64,000 nucleotides of DNA from an uncultured Bacteroidales bacterium (GTDB lineage: Bacteria; Bacteroidota; Bacteroidia; Bacteroidales; P3), in assembly GCA_937886715.1 (NCBI GenBank), contig CAKZZD010000022.1:5645-69644 (forward strand), given 5' to 3'. This document shows positions 7,945 through 16,653 of this stretch, piece by piece. Position numbers and translations under genes: made by a program. The stretch's first letter is position 1. Each line of letters opens with the position of its first letter. The notes beneath the pieces were generated by a model, which did not search any database, was not told the origin of the DNA, and worked only from the letters and a program-made list of their open reading frames with translations.

Positions 7945-8787
7945 ATGAGTTTTATAGATAATCTCGTTCGCAGTAAAGGCTACAAGAACTTCATGGCAAA
8001 ACTTTATGGATGGGGCGCCGCCGTCGTTATCATCGGAGCTCTGTTCAAAATCAACCACTGGCCTGGTGGTGAGGTGCTTCTTATCATTGGTATGGGAACG
8101 GAGTCGGTCATCTTCTTCCTGTCTGCTTTTGAGCCGCCTCACAAAGAATGGGATTGGAGCCTTGTTTATCCTGAATTGGCTGGCATGATCACCGAAAACG
8201 AACTTATTGAAAAAGACGGCGAGAGCGTAATGGTGAGCAAGGATCCTCTGACCTCACAATTGGACAAGATGCTTGGAGAGGCCAACATCAGCTCTGAGCT
8301 GATTGATCGCCTCGGACAGGGAATGCAGAACCTGGCCGACAGTGCCAACTCGATGAACAGCATGGCAAATGCCTCCGCTGCCACCGATAAATTCGTGAGC
8401 AACATGGATGGAGTAGCCGAGCAGGCAAGCCGACTGCTGCAGAGCATGCAGGGTGCCCCCGAAGCCATCTCGACCCTGTCGACCATCTATCAGGAAACCG
8501 CACAGTCGCTTAGCGGAGATGTTTCGTACGCTGAAGAGATGAAGAAGATGTCCGCCAGTTTGAGTTCCATCAACGCCATGTACGAGATGCAGATCAACAA
8601 TGCATCCAACCAGGTGGCGATGAACAAGGAGTTTGAGGAGAAGATGAACACCATGCTCGCTAACTTCACCAACTCGGCAGAAGGCATCACGAAATACAAA
8701 GAACAAGTTGACGCTCTTACCCGTAAGGTTGCTGAACTCAATAATGTGTATGGCAACATGTTGGCTGCAATGCAGACCAGACTGTAA
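7945..8787 (+). CDS. gldL: T9SS inner-membrane motor protein GldL/PorL
   Basis: 280 aa. Two transmembrane helices lie near the N-terminus (about residues 23-35 and 43-62). The family landmark FKINHWPGG lies between them and a membrane-embedded glutamate (Glu53 in GMGTESVIFF) sits in the second helix. With GldM it forms the proton-driven motor of gliding and T9SS, and this glutamate is the expected proton-path residue. The remaining ~200 residues are cytoplasmic and helical, with many Ser/Ala/Met (LADSANSMNSMANASAATDKFVSNM, LTRKVAELNNVYGNMLAAMQTRL). It is 61 nt after gldK and 57 nt before gldM. Confidence 0.95.
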   Translation: MSFIDNLVRSKGYKNFMAKLYGWGAAVVIIGALFKINHWPGGEVLLIIGMGTESVIFFLSAFEPPHKEWDWSLVYPELAGMITENELIEKDGESVMVSKDPLTSQLDKMLGEANISSELIDRLGQGMQNLADSANSMNSMANASAATDKFVSNMDGVAEQASRLLQSMQGAPEAISTLSTIYQETAQSLSGDVSYAEEMKKMSASLSSINAMYEMQINNASNQVAMNKEFEEKMNTMLANFTNSAEGITKYKEQVDALTRKVAELNNVYGNMLAAMQTRL

Positions 8788-8844
8788 GCAATCACTATTG
8801 GCTAACTAAAACGTAGATTAGGGTAACAAATTAACAGATAGACT

Positions 8845-10515
8845 ATGGGCGCAACAAACTGTCCGGAAACCCCGCGACAAAAGATGATTACGATGATGTA
8901 CCTTGTGTACACCGCCATGCTGGCCCTCAATGTCTCGGCAGAGGTTGTGAACGGTTTCAAAACCGTCGGCAATGCTATGACGAAGTCGAATGAGAACCTT
9001 CAGGCAAAACTTGATGATACATACTATAATTTTTCTGAAGCCTTGAAAAACAGTCCTGACAAAGTGAAGGAACAATACAACAAGGCCCAGGAGGTGAAGC
9101 AACTGTCGATTGAACTGGAAAACTATATCGATAGCGTTTCAAACTCATTTGTGGGTATGTTGGAAAGCAAGGCCAAGATTAACCCCGACCCTTCACAGCC
9201 TAAACTGGTAAGAGAGATCAACCTCAAAAATTCTGATGGCACCACGAATCTCGACAGCGTAAAGCTCGCAATGCAGTTAGGCGGTTTCAGCTGGATCAAC
9301 AAACTTGACAATAACCATATTGGCACGCCCTTCTTCATCGGAAAGGCAGAAGGCAACAATCCCACTTCCGGTGCCGCTGTCGACCTGAAGAACAAAATCA
9401 TTGAATACAAGCACAGAATCAAAGAGATTCTCGGTGAGGACTCGGTTCATGTCACATTGGGTCTTGATGTGGAGCGCGAAGAGCTCAACAGCGACAAGAA
9501 GCCTACCAGCTGGGAAATGCTGAACTTCAACAATACTGTTGCCGGAGCCGCACTGGTGACCCTGACCAGAATGAAAGCCGAAACGATGAACGCAGAGTTC
9601 GACGTGGTCAACATGCTGTACAAACAGGTCAGCAAGGGCGACTTTTCGTTCGACCAAATTGCCATGATTTCACGTCCGAAGTCGACATATATCATTCAAG
9701 GAGGCGTATATGAAACCGACATCAACGTGGCTGCCTACGACTCAAAACAGCATTTCACTGCGACTGTCAACGGCCAACAGTTGAACAGCACCGATAGCGG
9801 TTCGGTACACTATAGGACCGTTTGTAACTCTTTGGGTATCCAACGCGTTACCGGAACTGCATACGTGACCACTCCAGATGGCGGTACGAAAGAATACCCA
9901 ATCAAGGACAACTACTTCGTGGCCAAACCTGTGGCCGTGGTGTCACTCGACAACATGCAGGTGATGTATGCCGGCATTGAGAACCCGTTCACCGCATCGG
10001 TACCTGGTGTCGATGGGCGTAACGTACGTGTGTCGATTGTGGAAGGCCAAGGCAAACTTGTGCCGGGCGAGGGTGAAGGCAAATACCTTATCACACCTGC
10101 CAACGGATGTAAAAAAATTGTCATAGGCGTCGATGCCACTATCGATAAAGGAAGCCAACGAATGGGCGCTCCTGTATTTAAGGTAAAAGAGATCCCGGCT
10201 CCTATCATCACTGTGGGAGGCTTCCAGGACGGTGCTAAAGTTTCGAGAAGCAACCTGGCAGCCGGCACACAAGTTGTGGCAAGACCCCAACCTGGATTTG
10301 AATTCAAGATTCCCAAAGGATCCATCCGAGTGATGAGCCTTGAGGTGTTCGTTGGCAACAAGCCGTTCAACATGAATGGAAGTACCTTCGAACCCGATGT
10401 GATTTCCGCCATCAAACGCGCCAACCGTGGCGATAAAGTGTACGTTACTGCCAAGGTGATGATGCCCGATGGCAAGCCGAGAGATTCAAGCTGCATTCTA
10501 ACAATCAACAAATAA
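8845..10515 (+). CDS. gldM: T9SS motor/periplasmic shaft protein GldM/PorM
   Basis: 556 aa. It starts MGATNCPETPRQKMITMMYLVYTAMLALNVSAEVVNGF, the diagnostic GldM N-terminus, with one transmembrane helix (about 15-33) that packs with GldL. The long periplasmic part has a helical first domain and later beta domains (YIIQGGVYETDINVAAYDSK, VSLDNMQVMYAGIENPFTASVPGVDG, SLEVFVGNKPFNMNGSTF), consistent with the four-domain shaft that spans the periplasm to the GldK/GldN rings. Length matches the family. It is 14 nt from gldN, so co-transcription is near certain. Confidence 0.95.
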   Translation: MGATNCPETPRQKMITMMYLVYTAMLALNVSAEVVNGFKTVGNAMTKSNENLQAKLDDTYYNFSEALKNSPDKVKEQYNKAQEVKQLSIELENYIDSVSNSFVGMLESKAKINPDPSQPKLVREINLKNSDGTTNLDSVKLAMQLGGFSWINKLDNNHIGTPFFIGKAEGNNPTSGAAVDLKNKIIEYKHRIKEILGEDSVHVTLGLDVEREELNSDKKPTSWEMLNFNNTVAGAALVTLTRMKAETMNAEFDVVNMLYKQVSKGDFSFDQIAMISRPKSTYIIQGGVYETDINVAAYDSKQHFTATVNGQQLNSTDSGSVHYRTVCNSLGIQRVTGTAYVTTPDGGTKEYPIKDNYFVAKPVAVVSLDNMQVMYAGIENPFTASVPGVDGRNVRVSIVEGQGKLVPGEGEGKYLITPANGCKKIVIGVDATIDKGSQRMGAPVFKVKEIPAPIITVGGFQDGAKVSRSNLAAGTQVVARPQPGFEFKIPKGSIRVMSLEVFVGNKPFNMNGSTFEPDVISAIKRANRGDKVYVTAKVMMPDGKPRDSSCILTINK

Positions 10516-10529
10516 AATCATTCTTTGCT

Positions 10530-11408
10530 ATGAAAAAGGTTTTGTTAAGCATTCTCGCTACGATCGCACTCATGATGTCGACTAATGCCCAGAACATTAT
10601 CGATGCAGACGAAGGTCGCAACCCCAACGACTTCTATGACAGAAGTGGTTATGTCGGGAAAAAACCTATGCCCTACCCTCCCCTTCGCAAAGCCGACGTG
10701 GTATGGGAAGACGCTGTGTGGCGTAAAATAGACTTCAACGAGAAGTTCAACCAGTTCTTTTATTTCCCCATTGACCAAGAAAAGAACACACAAGGCCGAA
10801 CCAACCTGATCAACCTCGTCATGAACGCAGCCGCCAACGGCGAGTTTGAAGTGTATGAGGACGACGATATGAAGGTTCCGCAAGAATGGGAAAAGGCTTT
10901 AGCATTCCTTCAGGGAAAACAGTTGAAGGTCAGCTATGGCGAAGAAGATGAGTTTGGCGATATTGAAGAATCTGTTGATACCATCCCTGAAGAATTCGAC
11001 CCTGCTACTGCCAAGGTCGCTCAGATCAAGGAGTATTGGTACATCGACAAACAAGACACCCGCCAAAAAGTTCGCATCACCGGCCTATCGTTCCAATTCT
11101 CGAAGAATATCATCCGTGGTGGTAAGCCCGAAGAAACTACCGACTGGACGTTCTGGGTGCCAATGGATCTGCTGAGCGTCCGTCAGGTGCTTGTCAACGC
11201 CAACGCATTTGATGAAAACAACGATATCATTGAACGCTCGTACGACGATGTATTCATCCAAAGATACTTCGACAGTTACGTGACACGCGAATCAAATAAC
11301 TACAACCGCACCATCTCCGACTACCTGACTGGTGAAGATGCCATTCTTGAATCTCAAATGATTGAAGAAATCATTTTCGATATCGAGTCGGATATGTGGG
11401 AATACTAA
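10530..11408 (+). CDS. gldN: T9SS ring protein GldN/PorN (first copy)
   Basis: 292 aa with a signal peptide MKKVLLSILATIALMMSTNAQ. Family motifs include LRKADVVWEDAVWRKIDFNEKFNQFFYFP, EYWYIDKQDTRQKVRITGLSF, TFWVPMDLLSVRQVLVNANAF and YDDVFIQRYFDSYVTRESN, ending SDMWEY. GldN associates with GldK to form the periplasmic T9SS ring. It closes the classical gldKLMN unit. A terminator-like hairpin follows at 11435-11468, and a second gldN paralogue comes next. Confidence 0.95.
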   Translation: MKKVLLSILATIALMMSTNAQNIIDADEGRNPNDFYDRSGYVGKKPMPYPPLRKADVVWEDAVWRKIDFNEKFNQFFYFPIDQEKNTQGRTNLINLVMNAAANGEFEVYEDDDMKVPQEWEKALAFLQGKQLKVSYGEEDEFGDIEESVDTIPEEFDPATAKVAQIKEYWYIDKQDTRQKVRITGLSFQFSKNIIRGGKPEETTDWTFWVPMDLLSVRQVLVNANAFDENNDIIERSYDDVFIQRYFDSYVTRESNNYNRTISDYLTGEDAILESQMIEEIIFDIESDMWEY

Positions 11409-11434
11409 CAGACACCAACACATAGCATCACCAT

Positions 11435-11468
11435 AAGAGTTAAGAGTTCAAACTCTTAACTCTTTTTT
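11435..11468 (+). terminator. Terminator-like hairpin between the two gldN genes
   Basis: A perfect inverted repeat: AAGAGTTAAGAGTT (11435-11448), CA, AACTCTTAACTCTT (11451-11464), then T to 11468. The stem is A/T-rich and the geometric loop is only 2 nt, so about 12 bp would pair in practice. It ends 7 nt before the second gldN start codon, so it may act as an attenuator, or mask translation initiation, rather than as a full stop. Confidence 0.65.
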
Positions 11469-11475
11469 ATCATCA

Positions 11476-12345
11476 ATGAAAAGGATTGTTCTTACAATCA
11501 TAGCCTCTTTCCTATGCCTGTCAGTGTACTCGCAGACAGAGGCTAATGGATATGAAAGCGTATTCCGTCCAAGCGAAGACGATTACGCCAAACCTATCCC
11601 ATTTCCTTTCATCCGTTCTGCCGACATCGTCTGGTCAACAACTCTCTGGAAAAAAATCGACCTCAATGAATTGTTCAACCAATTTTTCTATTTTCCAGTA
11701 GACAATGATGACCGGTACAACAAAAAAAGCCTTGCCTACATCATATGGGACGCTATGGCAGCTGAAGAAATCCCCATCTACGAAGACGATGAATTGAAAA
11801 TCCCATTGGACAACCGGCTCTTCGTGGAACGATATACGAAAGCTGATACTATCCTGCTGGAAATCGGCTACGACGACGATGACAATGAGATGTACCAAAC
11901 CATCATACGACCACACGAATTCGACGGCGCAGAGATATATCAATACAGCCTTATGGAGGTCTGGTTCATCGGCAAACAAGACACACGCCAAGATTCACGA
12001 AGAATTGCTTTAGCTCCATTGAAGGATTCGTTCCACAAATTCGGCAATACCGAAGAGGAAATCTACCTAGGCCGCTTGCCGCTCTTCTGGATCCCCATGC
12101 AAAACCCCTCAGTCAGGGCTATTTTAGCGCGCTACAGCTCCAATTTCGACGGAAACAATCTTGCCAACCAGCCCTCATGGGACCACATTTTCATCGGCCA
12201 AATCTATGAAGCCTTTGTCACTGGCGAATCCACCGTCTCCACCAGAAATATCAGTCAATACCTTACCGGAGAGGATGCCATCATAGAATCGGAATTGATC
12301 GAAAACAAAGTGTTCGATATAGAAAGCGACATGTGGGAATACTGA
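11476..12345 (+). CDS. Second GldN/PorN-family protein (GldO-like paralogue)
   Basis: 289 aa with a signal peptide MKRIVLTIIASFLCLSVYSQ. It aligns with the preceding GldN along its length: FIRSADIVWSTTLWKKIDLNELFNQFFYFPVD, MEVWFIGKQDTRQDSRRIALAPL, LFWIPMQNPSVRAILARYSS, WDHIFIGQIYEAFVTGES, and the identical last residues ESDMWEY. Flavobacterium johnsoniae likewise has a gldN paralogue, gldO, downstream of gldN; that one is partly redundant. Divergence between the two copies is substantial, so this is an old duplication. No promoter box was seen between the copies. Its stop is 3 nt from the convergent rluA stop, leaving no room for a separate terminator. Confidence 0.9.
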   Translation: MKRIVLTIIASFLCLSVYSQTEANGYESVFRPSEDDYAKPIPFPFIRSADIVWSTTLWKKIDLNELFNQFFYFPVDNDDRYNKKSLAYIIWDAMAAEEIPIYEDDELKIPLDNRLFVERYTKADTILLEIGYDDDDNEMYQTIIRPHEFDGAEIYQYSLMEVWFIGKQDTRQDSRRIALAPLKDSFHKFGNTEEEIYLGRLPLFWIPMQNPSVRAILARYSSNFDGNNLANQPSWDHIFIGQIYEAFVTGESTVSTRNISQYLTGEDAIIESELIENKVFDIESDMWEY

Positions 12346-12348
12346 TCC

Positions 12349-13401
12349 CTACCCAAGTATTTCGCGATTGATGGAATACGACCGCCAGCGGTCAATACAC
12401 CCCTGCATATCTTGAGGCAACTCACTCTCAAAGTGTAGTCTTTCACCTGTCATCGGATGAACAAAACCAAGAATCTTGGCATGCAACGCCTGACGAGGCA
12501 GCTGCTGGAAGCAGTTCATTACAAACTGTTTGTACTTTGAGAATGTGGTGCCCTTAAGAATCGCATCGCCACCATACGCAGCATCATTAAACAGCGGATG
12601 TCCGATATGGCGCATATGGGCTCTGATTTGATGCGTTCTACCCGTCTCGAGCACGCATTCGATAAGCGTAACATAGGCAAAACGCTCCACAACGTGCCAA
12701 TGGGTGACTGCATACTTGCCCTTTTGCTGGTCCATCGGCAGTTGATCGTCATATGGATACACACACATCACCCTGCGGTCTTGCAACGATCGCCCTATGT
12801 TGCCGACGACAGTACCATCGTCATCTGCAAAATCGCCCCATACCAACGCCAAATATTTCCGCTCGATGGTATGCTCGAAAAATTGCTTCGACAGGACAAC
12901 TTGCGACTCTTCATTCTTGGCCACCAGCAACAATCCCGACGTATCTTTGTCAATCCTGTGCACCAGATATGGGAACACATCGTTGCCATCCCTACCTTTC
13001 TTGCCCTGAAAATAATATAGAAGACCGTTGAGCAGGGTCCCCGTATAATTACCGTGGCCGGGATGCACCACCAGCCCCGCCTGCTTGTCGACCACCAGCA
13101 CATCGTCGTCTTCATACACGATATGAAAATCGACAGGTTCAGGGACCAGTTCAAAATCATGCGGTGGCTCAGGTAGCAGCACACTGATCACATCCAACGG
13201 TTTGACGCGATAGTTCGCCTTCACAGGCTTATCGTTCACCACCACGCAGCCAGCCTTTGTAGCCGCCTGTATCTTGGTGCGAGAGACCCCTTCGATATGT
13301 GTCTGCAGATACTTGTCGACACGGAGCATTTCCTGCCCCCTGTCAACCGATATCCGATAATGTTCGTACAGCTCTTGCTGCTCCTCCAATTCGTCAGCCA
13401 T
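12349..13401 (-). CDS. RluA-family 23S rRNA pseudouridine synthase
   Basis: About 350 aa from MADELEEQQELYEHYRISVDRGQEM; an upstream ATG at 13419 lies inside the preceding gene. An S4 RNA-binding domain comes first (LRVDKYLQTHIEGVSRTKIQAATKAGCVVVNDKPVKANYRV). The catalytic domain has the nucleophilic aspartate in HRIDKDTSGLLLVAKN, plus LVVHPGHGNYTGTLLNGLLYYF and TGRTHQIRAHMRHIGHPLFNDAAYGG. It isomerises uridines in large-subunit rRNA (RluD/RluC class); the exact position cannot be assigned. It begins 2 nt after the stop of a T9SS cargo gene and is the last gene of the miaB operon. Confidence 0.92.
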   Translation of the reverse strand: MADELEEQQELYEHYRISVDRGQEMLRVDKYLQTHIEGVSRTKIQAATKAGCVVVNDKPVKANYRVKPLDVISVLLPEPPHDFELVPEPVDFHIVYEDDDVLVVDKQAGLVVHPGHGNYTGTLLNGLLYYFQGKKGRDGNDVFPYLVHRIDKDTSGLLLVAKNEESQVVLSKQFFEHTIERKYLALVWGDFADDDGTVVGNIGRSLQDRRVMCVYPYDDQLPMDQQKGKYAVTHWHVVERFAYVTLIECVLETGRTHQIRAHMRHIGHPLFNDAAYGGDAILKGTTFSKYKQFVMNCFQQLPRQALHAKILGFVHPMTGERLHFESELPQDMQGCIDRWRSYSINREILG

Positions 13402-13403
13402 AA

Positions 13404-15299
13404 TCAATGTTTTACGCAAAGTTTGAAAATCTTGCCACCAATGGATGAACCATCAGTCACCTTGATGACATACACGCCATTGGGCCAACGATCTGAAGGC
13501 AATTCAATCGTGGCTTGCGAGCCGGCTTCGGCCACATACACATGGCGCCCCATCATGTCAATCACCTCCACCTGCGCACCACTTGCAAGCCCTTTCATGA
13601 AGGATCTTCCTGCTGCCGGATTGGGGAACACAACGATATCGTCGTCAGCATATTGCGGCTGCTCAACTCCTACCGTAGCCGATGTCCCGAAACATGGCCG
13701 CAACATCAGCGATCCGCTCAAAATGCTCTGCTGCCACTGCGTACCGGTCAGGTAGAAAATCCTGTCGGCAGTGTTATTGCTCCGGTCAAATCCTATATTG
13801 ATGAACAGGTTATTCGCCTGCTCAAACCCTACATACACGCTACCGCTGACCAGCACCGGCTCTTCAAGTACATATCGGACAAACTTGTTGAATCCGTCAA
13901 ACGATGGAGTGCGGCTGAAATTGTCGCGATAGAGCAACTCACCGGGCATACCGCCATTGTCCTCCCATATCGAGATATAGAAAGGCACATTGGCATTCTC
14001 ATCATTGCGCGTCCGGTTGAAAAACATATCCACTGCCGTCAGCGTATCCTCCACGTTCAGGTCAAAACGGTAGGCCAGATACAGCCTGCTCGCTGTTGAG
14101 GTCAGCCCATATCCGTTTTCCGGTGTGCCGTCGTCATAAGCATAGTAGTTGCCGAACACCTGCTCAAACCGGGTCGTGTCGTTTTGGCGGCGCATATCGC
14201 CGGCAACGCCTTCCTGCACCACATGCACCACCTCAAAGGTGTCGGGCGAGGCCGTCAAAGGAAAAGTGTACCCCACCACAGGCAATGCATGCATCTGAGC
14301 CGTCTGGTATTGACCGTCGGGAAGAAAGGGTGGCGCATTCTCATATCCTCCGTCGTAGCGATACAACGTGTCGCCCGACTTGTTGACCACATAATGCGCA
14401 TAACGCGATGCCAGATCCGACGCATAGAGATTGGTGATCGTCACCTCAACCGCCGGTGCCATCTCCTGCATCGTGAATTGTCTATGGGGCATCGCCCTGT
14501 AGTTAGTCAGGAAACTCTGCGCCGGGACTACAAATGCCACATCGCGGAACACGGGAATTGAATCCGCATCCCGACCCCGGTCCAGATACACATAGTCGAT
14601 ATTCCACTGGTCACAATTGCCGACCATGCCGCTCTTGCTGTTTTCGTCAAGGGTGCAGTGGTTTCTGAAACGGAAACGGAAAGCGCTGTCAAAATAGGCC
14701 GCATCCGTAATCGGCACCACCACATACTGCCAATCCCGTCCCGTCCGAGCCACAAGCGTGTCAACCGACACACCGCCACGGCTCCACACCGTGACCCATT
14801 CGTCGGCTCCGGGCTTATAGAAATCAAGATACAGCGAATCGCTCTCGTTCGGAGTGTCCCCCACCCGTTCCCAAAGGTTCCCGCTGCCGCCACCCGGCAG
14901 GTAATAGAAACTGAATACCACCGAGTCGTTTTCCGTCAAACCGCCAAGGCCAACTGGCAGGCTCGTCACCGTGTCGGCGGCAAATGGCGACGTCGAAGCC
15001 CCGGCATACAGATTGCCCTGGGCATCGAGGGCATCAAGGGTGAGCATACCTATCGTCGGAGGCCATGGGCCGTAACCCGTGTTCACATACCCTCCGCCAT
15101 CCTGCCACCGGTCAGCGGCAGGAATCCCCTCATAGTTGGAAAAATCATCAAAAAAGGGCAATTCCACCTTCGTGGCGGCATCCTTCTGCACCATGTGCAC
15201 TCGCGGTGCCGACTGCAACGGGAGCAGCACCTCCTGCGCCGTCAACGGCACAGTCACCGCCAAAAGAATGCACACTATCAGGACCGCTACCATAACCAA
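13404..15299 (-). CDS. Secreted T9SS cargo protein with type A sorting domain
   Basis: 631 aa. A short hydrophobic signal (MVMVAVLIVCILLAVTVPLTAQ) is followed by a jelly-roll-like region (PFFDDFSNYEGIPAADRWQDGGGYVNTGYG, WNIDYVYLDRGRD), Ig-like middle domains, and a C-terminal sorting domain. That domain runs DDIVVFPNPAAGRSFMKG, VEVIDMMGRHVYVAEAG and WPNGVYVIKVTDGSS to GGKIFKLCVKH. This tail directs export through T9SS and surface attachment or release. The N-terminus resembles surface adhesin-like proteins seen in Bacteroidales; the ligand is unknown. The first 13 nt overlap the end of the PASTA gene, and rluA starts 2 nt after its stop. Confidence 0.85.
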   Translation of the reverse strand: MVMVAVLIVCILLAVTVPLTAQEVLLPLQSAPRVHMVQKDAATKVELPFFDDFSNYEGIPAADRWQDGGGYVNTGYGPWPPTIGMLTLDALDAQGNLYAGASTSPFAADTVTSLPVGLGGLTENDSVVFSFYYLPGGGSGNLWERVGDTPNESDSLYLDFYKPGADEWVTVWSRGGVSVDTLVARTGRDWQYVVVPITDAAYFDSAFRFRFRNHCTLDENSKSGMVGNCDQWNIDYVYLDRGRDADSIPVFRDVAFVVPAQSFLTNYRAMPHRQFTMQEMAPAVEVTITNLYASDLASRYAHYVVNKSGDTLYRYDGGYENAPPFLPDGQYQTAQMHALPVVGYTFPLTASPDTFEVVHVVQEGVAGDMRRQNDTTRFEQVFGNYYAYDDGTPENGYGLTSTASRLYLAYRFDLNVEDTLTAVDMFFNRTRNDENANVPFYISIWEDNGGMPGELLYRDNFSRTPSFDGFNKFVRYVLEEPVLVSGSVYVGFEQANNLFINIGFDRSNNTADRIFYLTGTQWQQSILSGSLMLRPCFGTSATVGVEQPQYADDDIVVFPNPAAGRSFMKGLASGAQVEVIDMMGRHVYVAEAGSQATIELPSDRWPNGVYVIKVTDGSSIGGKIFKLCVKH

Positions 15300-16171
15300 C
15301 CCGAATTCTCTTCAATCTCCTCAGGCGTGGGGCGCCCGTCATCAATCTCGTTGGGATCTATTATCTTGCTCGAATCAACCTTGAATTCGCTCACCATCTT
15401 CGCCACATCGGTCTTGTCGGCGTCAATATACCACAACTCCACCTCCGTGCCATAGGGATACTTCGACACTCCCGTATAGTCGGGCTCCTGCCGATACACC
15501 ACAGCCGTCGACTTTTCGCGCACGCCGCTATAGTGCTCTCGGCCCACATTGAGCGAGGCTGCCAATATGTCGCGTCGGGCCTTGTCAGGTGTCTTGCCGA
15601 TCACAAACGGCACCACATTGCCGCCACCGCCATCGCCCAAGCCCACCACAAGGTCTATCACCGAACCGCGCTCTATCTGCTGGCCGGCATACACCGTCTT
15701 GCCCTTGCACGATTGGTCGATGACATTATTCTTGTATGGGTCTTCCACAAATTTCAGTTTGCCCACCGTCAGGCCACAAGCATTCAGCTCGGCAATGGCC
15801 TGGCGCACTGTCAGACCGGCCAACTCCGGCATCACCGACGCTTCGGCATTGTAAGCCGTCATCGTGATATACAGTTTCCGGCCCTTCTTCACCATAGTCC
15901 CGGCCTTGGGGTCCTGCGTCAAAATCTGTCCGCCCTCAACTCCCGGACGGAAAATGGAATCCATCACCACAATATCCAGCCCGATGGGATTGTCAGCCTT
16001 CAGTTCGGCTATATTCCGTCCCACCACCTCCGGCAGCTCATATTCCTCCCCCTGGCGGGCATATATCTTGATAAACAGGAACACCAGCAGCAATATCGCC
16101 ACCGACACACCCGCCATGATGACCAGATGCGTCACCCATGGATATTTCTTGAAAAAATTCTCCTGTGCCAT
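15287..16171 (-). CDS. PASTA-domain single-pass membrane protein
   Basis: 294 aa. A short cytoplasmic head (MAQENFFKKYPWVTH) and one transmembrane helix (about 17-37, LVIMAGVSVAILLLVFLFIKI) are followed by about three PASTA domains. These begin near YELPEVVGRNIAELKADNPI, VMPELAGLTVRQAIAELNACGL and VVPFVIGKTPDKARRDILAASLNVG. PASTA domains bind peptidoglycan fragments. In Firmicutes they belong to Ser/Thr kinases or PBPs, but here there is no kinase or transpeptidase domain, as is common for Bacteroidota stand-alone PASTA proteins. The C-terminal ~40 residues are acidic (IDPNEIDDGRPTPEEIEENSGW). It lies between a lipoprotein and a T9SS cargo gene. Confidence 0.88.
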   Translation of the reverse strand: MAQENFFKKYPWVTHLVIMAGVSVAILLLVFLFIKIYARQGEEYELPEVVGRNIAELKADNPIGLDIVVMDSIFRPGVEGGQILTQDPKAGTMVKKGRKLYITMTAYNAEASVMPELAGLTVRQAIAELNACGLTVGKLKFVEDPYKNNVIDQSCKGKTVYAGQQIERGSVIDLVVGLGDGGGGNVVPFVIGKTPDKARRDILAASLNVGREHYSGVREKSTAVVYRQEPDYTGVSKYPYGTEVELWYIDADKTDVAKMVSEFKVDSSKIIDPNEIDDGRPTPEEIEENSGWLW

Positions 16172-16208
16172 AACTCTACATTAACGCCGCAACCGGACGT
16201 TTATTGCC

Positions 16209-16628
16209 TCATTCCTCCAAAAGTCCGTCAAGCAACTCATCCAGAAATCCGTCCAGCATCTGCTCCGGACCATTCACGCTGTCCGAGCCCATCTCTTCCA
16301 TGTAGCCCGACGTCATGTTTTTGTACTTGTCGATCTCCTTGCCCACCGAATTCAGATACGACGACAGGCGCATCTTCTGGTAGCGGGCTATCAGGCGCCC
16401 CACCTCGCGCTGCTCCTCGGGTGTCATCTGCGACAACATGCTGTCGTTGAATTTCGCCATGAAATCCTCATATTTGGCATCTGCCGTCTCCCACTCCTCT
16501 TCCGTGTACTTGGCACCGTTCTGCTCGGCATCGTCCACCACCTTGGTGAAACTCTTCACCGAATTGGGGCTGCACGCCAACATCATGGCAGCAGCCACTA
16601 TTACCAATGCAAAATTCTTGATTTTCAT
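16209..16628 (-). CDS. Small helical lipoprotein, unknown function
   Basis: 139 aa. MKIKNFALVIVAAAMMLACSPNS is a lipoprotein signal with the lipobox ending at Cys19. The mature part is almost wholly helical and charged (VDDAEQNGAKYTEEEWETADAKYEDFM, MTPEEQREVGRLIARYQKMRLSSYLNSVGKEIDKY) and ends in an acidic/hydrophobic segment (MLDGFLDELLDGLLEE). I do not recognise a named family with confidence; similar small lipoproteins with a KYTEEEWE-like motif occur in Bacteroidales. It lies 25 nt after miaB and 37 nt before the PASTA gene, so it is probably co-transcribed with envelope proteins. Confidence 0.8.
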   Translation of the reverse strand: MKIKNFALVIVAAAMMLACSPNSVKSFTKVVDDAEQNGAKYTEEEWETADAKYEDFMAKFNDSMLSQMTPEEQREVGRLIARYQKMRLSSYLNSVGKEIDKYKNMTSGYMEEMGSDSVNGPEQMLDGFLDELLDGLLEE

Positions 16629-16653
16629 ATCTATACCGATTTGTCAATGGCTA

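Noticed and set aside
6599..13680. Single GTAGGAG/CTCCTAC-like strings in gldK (about 6599-6607) and in the T9SS cargo gene (about 13665-13672)
   Set aside because: They lie in conserved coding frames, lack the N4 core partner and the 11-bp units, and are expected by chance.
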